From Streptomyces marokkonensis (GTDB lineage: Bacteria; Actinomycetota; Actinomycetes; Streptomycetales; Streptomycetaceae), in contig NZ_VSKS01000015.1 in the NCBI RefSeq assembly GCF_008312835.1, positions 1 to 64,000 on the forward strand: 64,000 nt of DNA, in the 5' to 3' direction. Positions 52,504-59,982 of this stretch are shown here, one piece after another (position 1 is the first letter of the stretch; every line of letters starts with the position of its first letter). Below the pieces are notes generated by a model. That model searched no databases, was not told the DNA's origin, and saw nothing but the letters and a program-made list of their open reading frames with translations. The translations under genes were made by a program, and so were the position numbers.

Positions 52504-53385
52504 CTAGAGGTCGAGCTGGTGCTGGTGTGTCGTGTGCGTGGGTGTGTAGCCGAGACTGTCGTTGATCTGTCTCATGCGCGTGTTGCTGTCGGCGGTGTCG
52601 GTCAGAAGGCCACCGAGGCCCGGATAGCGCTCACGGGTCTGCCGGATCGACTCGGCCTTCATCCATCGGCCGAGGCCGTGTCCACGGTGCTCGGGCAGAA
52701 CGCCGGTGCCGTAGTGCTGGCCATCGCCTGTGCCGTCGCCGGGGATGACGAGTTCGGTGAACCCGGCGATCGAGCCGTCGGAGGCATCGATGGCGACCAC
52801 GGTGTGCACATGGTCCCCGCGCTGTTCGACGGCCTTCGCCGCGGCCCGGACGCGGTCCACGTCCCAGGTCACGGAGCCGTATTCGGCGTCATCCATGGGC
52901 ATGTCGTCCATGGCGTGCCGTGAGGCCGCGAACGTCTGCGCGAGGCCGTCGGGGACGGCTCCCCGCCATGACACAAGCCGGTAGCCGGGGTGCGGACGCT
53001 CAATGATCCCGACGAGGGCGCCGGTGTCCACATCGGCCAGTGGCAAGCGGGAGAACCTCAGGGTGAGGACCTTGCGAAAACCGCGCGCCGCCAGGAAGTG
53101 GTCACCGGGTGATCCGGCCTCTGCCTGCGCTGTGACGCAGCGTCGGCCATTGCCCCGGGCGGCGGCCACGGCGGCGTCGAGGAGCCGGGAACCGACGCGC
53201 TTGCGTCGCTCCGCGGGATGGACGCGGAGAGTCAGTTCGGCCAGGTGCTCCTGTCCAGGATCGGTGAGCAGCCGCAGAAAGGACGTCCCGAGAGGGATGG
53301 AATCGGCGTCGGACGCCAGCCATGCAAGCCGCCGGCTGTGCGGTCCGTGAGCGAGGTCGGTCAGTGGGGTGATGCGAAGCGACAA
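52504..53385 (-). CDS. Tandem GNAT N-acetyltransferase, 293 aa
   Basis: Two GNAT folds in one chain. The N-terminal one carries LTLRVHPAERRKRVGSRLL as its acetyl-CoA loop (near residues 58-75). The C-terminal one has GTGVLPEHRGHGLGRWMKA (near 228-246) with a clear R/QxxGxG/A motif, followed by the usual TDTADSNTRMRQINDSLG, LGY end. This two-domain layout is frequent in Streptomyces and often linked to aminoglycoside or mycothiol-like acceptors, but the substrate cannot be told here. TTG 53385 is chosen as start because GACGGAG stands 5 nt before it; the frame could begin nine codons earlier at 53412. A possible promoter lies at 53511-53540. Transcribed separately from the response regulator upstream. 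Confidence 0.88.
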   Translation of the reverse strand: MSLRITPLTDLAHGPHSRRLAWLASDADSIPLGTSFLRLLTDPGQEHLAELTLRVHPAERRKRVGSRLLDAAVAAARGNGRRCVTAQAEAGSPGDHFLAARGFRKVLTLRFSRLPLADVDTGALVGIIERPHPGYRLVSWRGAVPDGLAQTFAASRHAMDDMPMDDAEYGSVTWDVDRVRAAAKAVEQRGDHVHTVVAIDASDGSIAGFTELVIPGDGTGDGQHYGTGVLPEHRGHGLGRWMKAESIRQTRERYPGLGGLLTDTADSNTRMRQINDSLGYTPTHTTHQHQLDL

Positions 53386-53510
53386 GGTGTCTCCGTCGTG
53401 AGGTGGCGGCAAAGGTCAGTACGCGGGCTCGTCTGCCGGGCACTCCTGCGCATGTGCTCCACACCTCCTCGTCGACAGCGCCGGTCCGGAACTACGCGGA
53501 CGGCTGGGGG

Positions 53511-53540
53511 AATCTAACCGGCCCACCGGTTCCTCGGCAA
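53511..53540 (-). promoter_or_regulatory. Putative promoter of the GNAT gene with embedded palindrome
   Basis: On the minus strand TTGCCG (53540-53535) and TAGATT (53516-53511) are 18 nt apart, a fair match to an HrdB-type promoter. The inverted repeat AACCGG-CCCA-CCGGTT (53516-53531) fills most of the spacer, which would suit repression by a DNA-binding dimer. It could instead be a weak terminator of the response-regulator operon. Confidence 0.35.
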
Positions 53541-53670
53541 AGGGTTAACGAGAGACCGGTACGAGCGTGTGGTCACAGCCACTCGCTGATGGCCGCGATC
53601 GGCGCGGTTGCCCCGTGGCGGACCGCCGGCTTGCCGTATCTCGTGGCCACGGCCCGGTCGCAGGTCGACC

Positions 53671-54315
53671 CTACGACTCCAGGTACCTCAGGACCGCCAG
53701 CATCCGTCGGCTGTAACCGGTGGTGTGCGACAGGTCGAGCTTGTCGAAGATCGCGTTGAGGTTCTTCTCCACCGAGCTCAGGGAGATGTGCAGCTTCTGC
53801 GCGATCGCCGTGTTCGTGTGCCCCTGGGCCAGGGCTTCCAGGACACTGCGTTCGCGGGGTGTGAGGCGGCTCAGCGGATCTCCGTGGGTTGTGCGGATGA
53901 CCAGCTGCCGCACGACCTCGGGATCGATGGCAGCGCCGCCTGCCTGAACGCGTTCCAACGCATCCAGGAACTCCTCGACCTGTGCGACGCGGTCCTTGAG
54001 GAGATACCCCACCCGTTCCGCGCTGGAGGCCAGCAACTGCGCCGCATAGTTGCGTTCGATGTGCTGGGACAGCACCAGCACGCCGACCTCCGGCCACCGT
54101 TCTCGTACCTCCAACGCCGCGCGCAGCCCTTCGTCGGTGTGCGTGGGAGGCATCCGGATGTCGAGCACGACGACGTCGGGCCGCCGCATCGTCATCTCCG
54201 CCAGCACGGCCTCGGCGTCACCGAACGCGCCCAGCACCTGGTGTCCCTCCTCGATGAGGAGCCGGACCAGCCCTTCACGCAACAGGGTCGAGTCTTCAGC
54301 GATCATCAGGCGCAT
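53671..54315 (-). CDS. NarL/FixJ-family response regulator, 214 aa
   Basis: Receiver domain (about 1-118) with the acidic pair Glu7-Asp8, the phospho-acceptor Asp52 in DVVVLDIRMPP, a conserved Ser in VLVLSQH and Lys in GYLLKD. The C-terminal LuxR helix-turn-helix is LTPRERSVLEALAQGHTNTA followed by the recognition helix around SLSSVEKNL. The ATG at 54315 overlaps the end of the kinase gene by 10 nt, so the pair is translationally coupled and almost certainly a cognate two-component system. It is the last gene of the DedA-kinase-regulator operon. Targets are unknown; the operon itself is a likely one. Confidence 0.95.
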   Translation of the reverse strand: MRLMIAEDSTLLREGLVRLLIEEGHQVLGAFGDAEAVLAEMTMRRPDVVVLDIRMPPTHTDEGLRAALEVRERWPEVGVLVLSQHIERNYAAQLLASSAERVGYLLKDRVAQVEEFLDALERVQAGGAAIDPEVVRQLVIRTTHGDPLSRLTPRERSVLEALAQGHTNTAIAQKLHISLSSVEKNLNAIFDKLDLSHTTGYSRRMLAVLRYLES

Positions 54316-55625
54316 GGCAGTTCCGCGGTGATGGTGGTGGGTCCCCCTGCGGGGCTGTCGACGCGCAGGACGCCGTCGAGCGCGGCCGTCCGGCTGCGGA
54401 GTCCGCTCAGCCCGCTGCCTGCGGGGTCCGCGCCACCCTCGCCGTTGTCCCGGACCTGCACCGCGAGCACCCTGCCACGGAGCACCACCCGCACCGAGAC
54501 GGCCGTTGCACGGGAGTGTTTGGCCGCGTTGGTCACGGCCTCCGACACGACGAAGTACGCGGCGGTCTCCACCGGTTGAGGCAGTTCCTCACTGACGTCG
54601 AACTCGGTCCGGACGGGGATGCCGCACCGCTCCGACACTCCGCCCAGCGCCTCCTCGAGCCCCAGACCGTCCAATGCCGAGGGATAGATCCGCCAGGTCA
54701 CCTCTCGTAGTTCCGCGAGGATGTCCTGGGACTCCTGGTGTGCCTGACGCAGCAGGGCGTCCGCGCGCTCGGGATCGCGTCCTCGGCGTATCCGGCCGAG
54801 CAGCATACCCAGCGCCACCAGGCGCTGCTGGATCCCGTCGTGCAAGTCCCGCTCGATGCGCCGGCGTTCGGTGTCCACCGCCTGTACGACCGCTGCCCGG
54901 CTGGTGGCCAATTGACGGATGCGCCGCCGCAGCAGCTCCCGTTCGGAAGGCCCGAAGCACTCACGGGCTGTCCGCGCGTCCAGGGTGGCCAGTGAGTGGA
55001 GCCCCTGGACGTCGAGGAAGAGGAGCACACTGCCGAGGAGCACCTGCATGAGCAACTCCTCCCAGTGCAGCGTTCCCTGGGTCATCCCCCTGACGAGCAG
55101 CCCTGCCAGGACGATGCCGAAGCCCAGAAGTCCGATCACGACACCGCCCAGCAGCCCCGTGTAACTGCGGACCGCCAGGTAGCGGAGGATCTTCCGGTCG
55201 GAAGCCTCGTAGTGCTCGGGGAAGCGGTCGCCGAAGAAGACAGCACGGCGGGACCGTTCCAGGGTCGTCAGCCGGCGCGCTCCGGTCATGAGAATCCTGA
55301 GGGCGCTGGTGCGGGTGAGCGGCCACAGCAGGAACGGGCCGAGGACGGTGCCGGCGACCAGGAAGTAGAGGGAACCCAGCAGGGCCGTGGCGCAGCCGAG
55401 GAACGTGCCGGCGCACCGGCGCGTCCGGGAGGCTGGAAGGACCTCTGTGGCGTCGCCCTCGCCGGGGTCTTGCTGACCCGCCGGCCTCGGCAGGTGAGGG
55501 GCGGTGATGCCCGCGGGATCCTCCTGCACGAGGAGTGATCCTAGTACGGACGGTGAGCCGGGGCGAGGTCGCCCGGACCGTGCGCCGGACGGAACCGCTG
55601 TGCGGAGTCGGCTGCGGCGGGTCAT
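54306..55625 (-). CDS. Sensor histidine kinase (HisKA_3 type), 439 aa
   Basis: The membrane-embedded N-terminal half contains hydrophobic spans FLGCATALLGSLYFLVAG, LLGGVVIGLLGFGIVLAGLL and LLMQVLLGSVLLFL. The dimerisation helix has ERRRIERDLHDGIQQRLVAL with the phospho-accepting His. The ATPase has FVVSEAVTNAAKHSRA (N-box), DNGEGG (G1) and GSGLSGLRSRTAALDG (G2). Start ATG 55625 is chosen because it overlaps the DedA stop as TCATGA; the frame is open further upstream, but that would run deep into the DedA gene. It ends 10 nt into the response regulator gene. The short loops between spans suggest membrane-state or small-ligand sensing, consistent with coupling to a DedA protein, although that is inference. 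Confidence 0.93.
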   Translation of the reverse strand: MTRRSRLRTAVPSGARSGRPRPGSPSVLGSLLVQEDPAGITAPHLPRPAGQQDPGEGDATEVLPASRTRRCAGTFLGCATALLGSLYFLVAGTVLGPFLLWPLTRTSALRILMTGARRLTTLERSRRAVFFGDRFPEHYEASDRKILRYLAVRSYTGLLGGVVIGLLGFGIVLAGLLVRGMTQGTLHWEELLMQVLLGSVLLFLDVQGLHSLATLDARTARECFGPSERELLRRRIRQLATSRAAVVQAVDTERRRIERDLHDGIQQRLVALGMLLGRIRRGRDPERADALLRQAHQESQDILAELREVTWRIYPSALDGLGLEEALGGVSERCGIPVRTEFDVSEELPQPVETAAYFVVSEAVTNAAKHSRATAVSVRVVLRGRVLAVQVRDNGEGGADPAGSGLSGLRSRTAALDGVLRVDSPAGGPTTITAELPCA

Positions 55626-56284
55626 GAAGTGCGGCGGTGCCGAGCCGGGTTGCGGCCGCGCAGCCGCACGGCCAGGTACGTCACCACGGCGAGGACGACC
55701 AGAACCAGCACTGCTCTGGAGACGATACCGACGTAGGTGTCCACCACTTCCCACTGGTCGCCCAGCCAGTAGCCGGCCATCACCAGAACGGTGTTCCAGA
55801 TCAGGCTGCCGAGTGTGGTCAGCAGGACGAACACGGGCAGAGGCATGCGCTCCAGCCCCGCGGGGACGGAGATGAGGCTACGGAAGAGCGGCACCATGCG
55901 GCCGAGGAAGACCGCTTTGGTGCCGTGCCTCGCGAACCAGGCCTCCGTGCGTTCCAGGTCGGATACCTTCACCAGCGGCAGTTTCGCCCAGATCGCGTAC
56001 ATGCGTTCGCGGCCGAAGAGCATGCCGATTCCGTAGAGGAGCACGGCTCCCGCAACCGAACCGATCGTCGTCCAGAACAGCGCCGAGGCCAGGGTCAGAA
56101 CCCCCTGTGCGGCGGCGAACCCGGCCAGCGGAAGGATCACCTCGCTGGGCACGGGCGGGAAGAGGTTCTCCAGCGCGATGGCCAGGCCGGCACCGGGACC
56201 GCCCATGGTCTCGACGAGGTCGGCGGCCCAGCCCGCGATGCCGTCGGCGGGTTCCTGAGCGAGGGCCGAGGACGTGAGGTGCAT
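55622..56284 (-). CDS. DedA family membrane protein, 220 aa
   Basis: DedA proteins are polytopic membrane proteins now linked to lipid-carrier and phospholipid transport and to envelope stress tolerance. Signatures: the amphipathic re-entrant segment LENLFPPVPSEVILPLAGF (about 38-56), a span SALFWTTIGSVAGAVLLYGIG, and the family motif FLGRMVPLFRSLISVPAGLE with its conserved Arg and Gly residues, then two further spans at the C-terminus. ATG 56284 is chosen because GGAG stands 6 nt upstream; an upstream extension to 56353 lacks membrane or family sequence. The stop overlaps the kinase ATG by 4 nt (ATGA), so the three genes form a coupled operon. Confidence 0.92.
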   Translation of the reverse strand: MHLTSSALAQEPADGIAGWAADLVETMGGPGAGLAIALENLFPPVPSEVILPLAGFAAAQGVLTLASALFWTTIGSVAGAVLLYGIGMLFGRERMYAIWAKLPLVKVSDLERTEAWFARHGTKAVFLGRMVPLFRSLISVPAGLERMPLPVFVLLTTLGSLIWNTVLVMAGYWLGDQWEVVDTYVGIVSRAVLVLVVLAVVTYLAVRLRGRNPARHRRTS

Positions 56285-56387
56285 GTGGGTCTCCAAGCTG
56301 ACGGGCCGGTCGTCCGGGCAGGCGCCGGGACTTCCCACCAAGCTAGGAATCACAGGTCAACGGTGGTATGAGGATGGCCGTCCAGTC

Positions 56388-56431
56388 GGGTGCGGTTTCC
56401 CGCACCCCACACCCTGCGGGAAACCGCACCC
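56388..56431 (-). terminator. Terminator hairpin after the SUMF1-domain gene
   Basis: Perfect 17-bp inverted repeat (GGGTGCGGTTTCCCGCA at 56388-56404 and complement at 56415-56431) around a 10-nt loop, 41 nt past the stop of the leftward SUMF1-domain gene and upstream of the DedA start. It could also act as an attenuator for the DedA operon, but terminator is the simpler reading. Confidence 0.78.
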
Positions 56432-56471
56432 GTGTGAACGCGAGTCGAGTTCCCTCGGCTCCGTTGGGGCG

Positions 56472-57152
56472 TCAGTGTGTGGAGCGCGCGACGCGGAATC
56501 CCACGTCGTCGATCCGGAAGGTCGGGTGGCTGCGCCGCCGTACCGACGCCCGGCAACTCCAGTGCTCGTCGGCCCATCCACCACCGCGGAGCACCCGGTA
56601 GGTGCCGTACACCTCGGCGTCGTAGACGTCCCAGCACCAGTCCCACACGTTGCCCAGCATGTCGTACATGCCCCATGCGTTGGGCTGCCGACCGCCGACG
56701 GAGTGGATGCGTCCCTCCGAATTTCCTTGGTACCAGGCGATGTCGTCGAGCAGGCCGTACCGCGGGCCAGTCGTACCCGCACGGCAGGCGTGCTCCCATT
56801 CGGCCTCGGTCGGCAACCGGTACCCGTCTGCGGAGGTGTCCCATTCGGCCGTCTCGGGGTCGCCGCTCAGGTGATAGGCGGGCGCCAGCCCCTCGCGTCG
56901 GGACAAGGCGTTGCAGAACCGGACCGCGTCCCACCACGAAACGCCCTCGACCGGCAGCCTGTCCCCTCGGGTGCCACTCGGCCGTCGGCCGGTGACTCGC
57001 GCGTACCAGGACTGCGTGACCGGGCACGCCGACATCCGGAACGGCGCGACCTCGACCGGCCAGCTCTTCTGCGTCCGCCGGTCCGACAGCGTCACCTGTC
57101 CCGACGGGATCGCGACCATCTCGTTTTCTGCCCCCGCTTCCACAACGGCCAC
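56472..57152 (-). CDS. SUMF1/FGE-fold protein, 226 aa
   Basis: Short single-domain member of the formylglycine-generating-enzyme fold. Motifs in order: MVAIPSG near the start, PVEGVSWWDAVRFCNALSRR (about 67-86), GYRLPTEAEWEHACRAG (about 110-126), GNVWDWCWD (about 166-174), YRVLRGGGW (about 185-193) and VGFRVAR at the end. This fold is used by sulfatase-activating enzymes and by EgtB/SenA-type oxidases and assorted binding proteins. In the region where true FGE has two copper-binding cysteines only one is seen (HWSCRA), so sulfatase activation is doubtful. GTG 57152 is used as start; ATG at codon 12 is an alternative. It lies 46 nt after the Y-family polymerase-like gene, so co-transcription is likely. 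Confidence 0.85.
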   Translation of the reverse strand: MAVVEAGAENEMVAIPSGQVTLSDRRTQKSWPVEVAPFRMSACPVTQSWYARVTGRRPSGTRGDRLPVEGVSWWDAVRFCNALSRREGLAPAYHLSGDPETAEWDTSADGYRLPTEAEWEHACRAGTTGPRYGLLDDIAWYQGNSEGRIHSVGGRQPNAWGMYDMLGNVWDWCWDVYDAEVYGTYRVLRGGGWADEHWSCRASVRRRSHPTFRIDDVGFRVARSTH

Positions 57153-57198
57153 CCTACCGGCATCTTTCCTGCCGGCGGCCGAAGCGAGGATGCCGGGT

Positions 57199-58206
57199 TC
57201 ACGACGCGCGACGTGTCGCGGCCGGGCCGATGACGCCGGGCCCGAACTTGTCGCGGATGCGGTCCATGGCCGCCTCGGCGACCAGGCGGGCCTCGCGGGC
57301 GGTGTCCAGGCTGATCTGCTGGGCGACCCGGTCGGCGTCGGCGAGGTCCTCGCCCTTCAGGGCCATGCCGGTGAGGCGGCCGCGCTGCAGGCCGGCGGCA
57401 TCCATCAGCCGGTAGGCGAGGGTGCGCAGATCGTCGTCGTGCGCGGACGGCTCGGTCAGGCGGCGGGTCTTCTCCCAGCCGGCGCCGCCGGCGAAGCGCA
57501 GGGTGAGGGTCAGGGCGCGGGCGGTCTGGCCGCGGCGGCGCAGCAGCCGCCCGAGCTGGACCACGAGGTCGAGGAGGGCTGCGCGGACTGCGGCGCCGTC
57601 CAGGGTGTGGCGGTCGAAGGCGCAGCGGACGGTCGCCGAGGCGGGAAGGGCGCGGGGGACGACGGGACGTGGGTCGATGCCGCGGGCCCTGTCGGCAGCC
57701 GTCCGGCCGGCCTGGCCTCCGAGCAGGCGCTGCACGGTGGCCGGGGAGACTGCGGCGAGCAGGCCGACGGTGTGGATGCCGTACTCGTGCAGGGTTTCGG
57801 CCTGGCGCGGGCCGATGCCGTGCAGGGCCCGGACCGGCAGCGGGGCGAGCCAGTCGGCTGCCCGGCCGGGCGGGACGGCCAGGACACCGCCGGGCCCGGG
57901 CACCTGGGCGGACGCGGTGGCCGCGACCGTGACCGTGGGCCCGATCCCGACACGGACGTCGACACCGAGCCGGGAGATCGTGCGGACCCGCAGCATCTCC
58001 CCCAGCCGCAGGGTGTCCGGGCCGTGGTAGCGCAGGGCGCCCTTCAGCTCCACCAGGGCAGCCGACGGCGGCAGCGCCTGCACCACGGGTGACAGCTCGG
58101 TGAGCTCCTCCAGCACCTGCCGGTACGTCGGCTCCGGCAGCCGGTCGGGACAGCGCACGTGCATCACCGTCGGTACCTCACGCGCCGGTACAGCCTCCGT
58201 AGTCAT
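57199..58206 (-). CDS. Y-family DNA polymerase-like (ImuB/DinB-related) protein, probably non-catalytic, 335 aa
   Basis: Aligns by eye to the palm, HhH and little-finger layout of DinB/UmuC proteins: SPVVQALPPSAALVELKG (palm), VGIGPTVTVAATAS (palm end), PVRALHGIGPRQAETLHEYG (helix-hairpin-helix, about 120-140), RGIDPRPVVPR and a little-finger region with GGAGWEKTRRLTEPS. In active Y-family enzymes the first palm strand has HxDxDxF and the third has acidic DxE; here the sequences are MHVRCPDR and ALVELKGAL, so the metal-binding acids appear to be missing, as in ImuB. ATG 58206 is chosen for the GGAGG 8 nt upstream. Direct repeats of ATCGAAC lie in its promoter region. It probably acts as a damage-tolerance accessory factor. 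Confidence 0.8.
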   Translation of the reverse strand: MTTEAVPAREVPTVMHVRCPDRLPEPTYRQVLEELTELSPVVQALPPSAALVELKGALRYHGPDTLRLGEMLRVRTISRLGVDVRVGIGPTVTVAATASAQVPGPGGVLAVPPGRAADWLAPLPVRALHGIGPRQAETLHEYGIHTVGLLAAVSPATVQRLLGGQAGRTAADRARGIDPRPVVPRALPASATVRCAFDRHTLDGAAVRAALLDLVVQLGRLLRRRGQTARALTLTLRFAGGAGWEKTRRLTEPSAHDDDLRTLAYRLMDAAGLQRGRLTGMALKGEDLADADRVAQQISLDTAREARLVAEAAMDRIRDKFGPGVIGPAATRRAS

Positions 58207-58231
58207 GACAGCCACCTCCATCACCCACGTT

Positions 58232-58250
58232 ATCGAACGAAAAATCGAAC
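58232..58250. promoter_or_regulatory. Direct repeat ATCGAAC upstream of the Y-family gene
   Basis: ATCGAAC occurs at 58232-58238 and 58244-58250, 12 nt apart, in the AT-rich gap between divergent genes. CGAAC is the half-site of actinobacterial LexA boxes, but these two copies are in direct rather than inverted orientation; a GTTCG half-site in opposite orientation occurs at 58297-58301. It is a candidate operator, not a firm SOS box. Confidence 0.35.
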
Positions 58251-58294
58251 ACGCGAGTGCGCGAGCGATGGATCATGGGCTTAGAATCAAAAAT

Positions 58295-58672
58295 ATGTTC
58301 GATGACTTGCCGCCCGACCTCGACCGCCTGCACACCTTGCGGGTCTGGCACACCCTGTGGCTGCAGCGCATCGACGCCAAGATCGCCGCCCTCACCAGGC
58401 GGCAGGCCGAACAGGACCGCGGGCGCCGCAACCGGCCGACGCCGCCGGAATGGATCGTCGAACTCGGCATCGGCGACCGGCGCCCGCCCCTGCGGGTACA
58501 CGCCGGGGACTGCTACATGGCCGGCAAGCGGCGCCGCCCCGTCGACCGGGACGAAGCCCGCCGTCTGCTCGCCGCAGGACTGAAGGCGTGCGGGCACTGC
58601 CGGCCCGACAACCTGCTCGGCATCACCGACTTATCCAGCCGCCAGGCCCTCACTGCCGCTGCGGCGCCTTGA
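58295..58672 (+). CDS. DUF6233 family small protein, 125 aa
   Basis: Begins MFDDLPPDLDRLHTLRVW, then LQRIDAKIAAL, RRQAEQDRGRRNRP, WIVELGIGDRRPP, HAGDCYMAGKRRRPVDRDEA and LKACGHCRPDN. I recognise this as the Streptomyces-specific DUF6233 family, present in many copies per genome and of unknown function. The C-terminal CGHC and the earlier DCYM hint at metal or redox chemistry, unproven. The ATG 58295 is chosen from family-like opening; there is no clear ribosome site, so a leaderless transcript is possible. Leu113 is encoded by TTA (58631-58633), so full translation would depend on bldA tRNA. It is divergent from the Y-family gene, sharing its upstream region. Confidence 0.82.
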   Translation: MFDDLPPDLDRLHTLRVWHTLWLQRIDAKIAALTRRQAEQDRGRRNRPTPPEWIVELGIGDRRPPLRVHAGDCYMAGKRRRPVDRDEARRLLAAGLKACGHCRPDNLLGITDLSSRQALTAAAAP

Positions 58673-58748
58673 CCGAACACCGGAACCGTCTGGTCGATAT
58701 CCTGCATTCGCGGCGATTCACACCTTTCGCCCCAGAACGGGACCCGCC

Positions 58749-58949
58749 ATGACCACCCCTCCCCCGCCCGTCACCGAGCCGGACCCCTCCGCCCTTACCT
58801 GCCCCGGGGACAAGGCCGGCCCCTGCGCCGTATGCCGGCGCAAGACCCACCGCTACGGCCCCGGAGGCCGTCCCCTCTGCGCATGGTGCATGTCCGCGGC
58901 GCGGGACAGGTGGGGCCCGGGCGTGCACTACGACAGCGCCCGCCCCTGA
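58749..58949 (+). CDS. Small CxxC zinc-ribbon-like protein, 66 aa
   Basis: Short frame whose core has CPGDKAGPCAVCRRKTHRYG followed by PLCAWC, giving two CxxC pairs about 20 residues apart, a treble-clef or ribbon spacing for one zinc. A Pro-rich leader precedes it and the tail is RDRWGPGVHYDS. Codon use is typical of the genome. It follows the DUF6233 gene by 76 nt in the same direction and could be co-transcribed. I know no function; a nucleic-acid or protein-binding accessory is possible. Confidence 0.6.
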   Translation: MTTPPPPVTEPDPSALTCPGDKAGPCAVCRRKTHRYGPGGRPLCAWCMSAARDRWGPGVHYDSARP

Positions 58950-59001
58950 CCTCCCGCCCGGCAGCGCTTCCTCGCCGCGACGCGGCGCTCCTGAGGTCCG
59001 G

Positions 59002-59868
59002 TCACACCAGCCCGGTGCGGCGGGAGACGTCCTCGGTGTGCCTCATGTGCTGGTGGGCCTCGTCGCCGAGCGCCGTGATGAGGCCCGCGACGACGGTCTC
59101 GACGACGGCGAGGGTGGGCACGAGGCTGTCGTACGGGGAGGGGGTGGTGACCTGGCTGGGCAGCACGACCTCGGCGTGCGCGCTGGTGGGCGAGAGCCAG
59201 GTGTCGGTGAAGACGACGACCTTGCCGCCCTGCTCCTGCGCGAGCTGGGCGAGGGCCATCTTGTCGCTCTCGTAGCGGCGGTAGTCGAAGACGACGAGGA
59301 CGTCCCGGCGGCCGAGCCGGGCCAGGGCGGCGGCCCGTTCGACGTCGCGTTCGGGCAGGATGTGGACGTCGCCCCGCAACTGCATCAGGTGCAGCCCGAG
59401 GTACTGGGCGAGCAGGTGCGTGAACCGGCCACCGACCAGCGTGATCCGGCGCTTGCGGTCGGACAGCAGCGCGATGGCCCGCTCGACGTCGTGCGGCGGG
59501 GTCTCGGCCAGGGTCTGGGCCACGGCGGTGGTGAACAGCCTGCTGCTGCGGGCCATGAGGCCCGCGGCCGAGTCGTCGCCGGGGGTGTCGTCTCCCGTCT
59601 CCTCGTACAGGGAGAGTGGCGAGGCGTTGCGCTGGTCGAGTTCGGTGCGCAGGGCTGCCTGGAACTCCGGGAACCCGCTGTAACCGAGGCGGGCGACGAA
59701 GCGCAGGACCGTGGGCGCGCTGACGGCGGCGCGTTCGGCGATCGTGGCGACGGTCTCGAATCCCGCGGCGGGGTAGGCGGCCAGGAGCACCCGCCCGACC
59801 TTCCGCTCGGCGGGGCTGAGGGTGCCCAGCTTGAGGCGGATGTCGTCGGCGAGGGTGCCGGAGGCCAT
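59002..59868 (-). CDS. MurR/RpiR family transcriptional regulator, 288 aa
   Basis: N-terminal HTH_6 domain (about 1-75) with LGTLSPAERKVGRVLL, then ATIAERAAVSAPTVLRFVAR as the helix-turn-helix and GYSGFPEFQAALR. The C-terminal half is an SIS domain (about 125-265): ITLVGGRFTHLLAQYLGLHL, DVLVVFDYRRYESD and VVVFTDTWLSP. The family usually senses phosphorylated sugars or small catabolites. Start ATG 59868 follows AAAGGAG. It is the last gene of a leftward series permease-ATPase-M20 peptidase-cyanophycinase, and a hairpin separates it from the cyanophycinase, so it may have its own promoter. It probably controls that amino-acid/peptide locus. It is convergent with the CxxC mini-protein gene. Confidence 0.92.
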   Translation of the reverse strand: MASGTLADDIRLKLGTLSPAERKVGRVLLAAYPAAGFETVATIAERAAVSAPTVLRFVARLGYSGFPEFQAALRTELDQRNASPLSLYEETGDDTPGDDSAAGLMARSSRLFTTAVAQTLAETPPHDVERAIALLSDRKRRITLVGGRFTHLLAQYLGLHLMQLRGDVHILPERDVERAAALARLGRRDVLVVFDYRRYESDKMALAQLAQEQGGKVVVFTDTWLSPTSAHAEVVLPSQVTTPSPYDSLVPTLAVVETVVAGLITALGDEAHQHMRHTEDVSRRTGLV

Positions 59869-59933
59869 GAGGGCTCCTTTCGGATCTTGCGGTGCGCCGG
59901 TGCCGAGCCTAATGCCCGCACGGACGGCTGTGA

Positions 59934-59954
59934 CCGGCCGGACGTCCCGGCCGG
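59934..59954 (-). terminator. Hairpin after the cyanophycinase gene
   Basis: CCGGCCGG at 59934-59941 and 59947-59954 pair around ACGTC, 29 nt beyond the cyanophycinase stop and before the RpiR start. Short but very GC-rich; a terminator or a processing hairpin. Confidence 0.45.
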
Positions 59955-59982
59955 CCCCTGCCGCCGACGGTGTCGGGAGCGG

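Noticed and set aside
56388-56431. Hairpin read as a recombination or attachment site
   Set aside because: A perfect stem with a short loop just past a stop codon is more simply a terminator; no integrase or direct-repeat partner is present.
58973-58987. CGCCGCG-A-CGCGGCG palindrome between the CxxC gene and RpiR as a terminator
   Set aside because: The usable stem is only about 5 bp with a 5-nt loop; too weak to call in this base composition.
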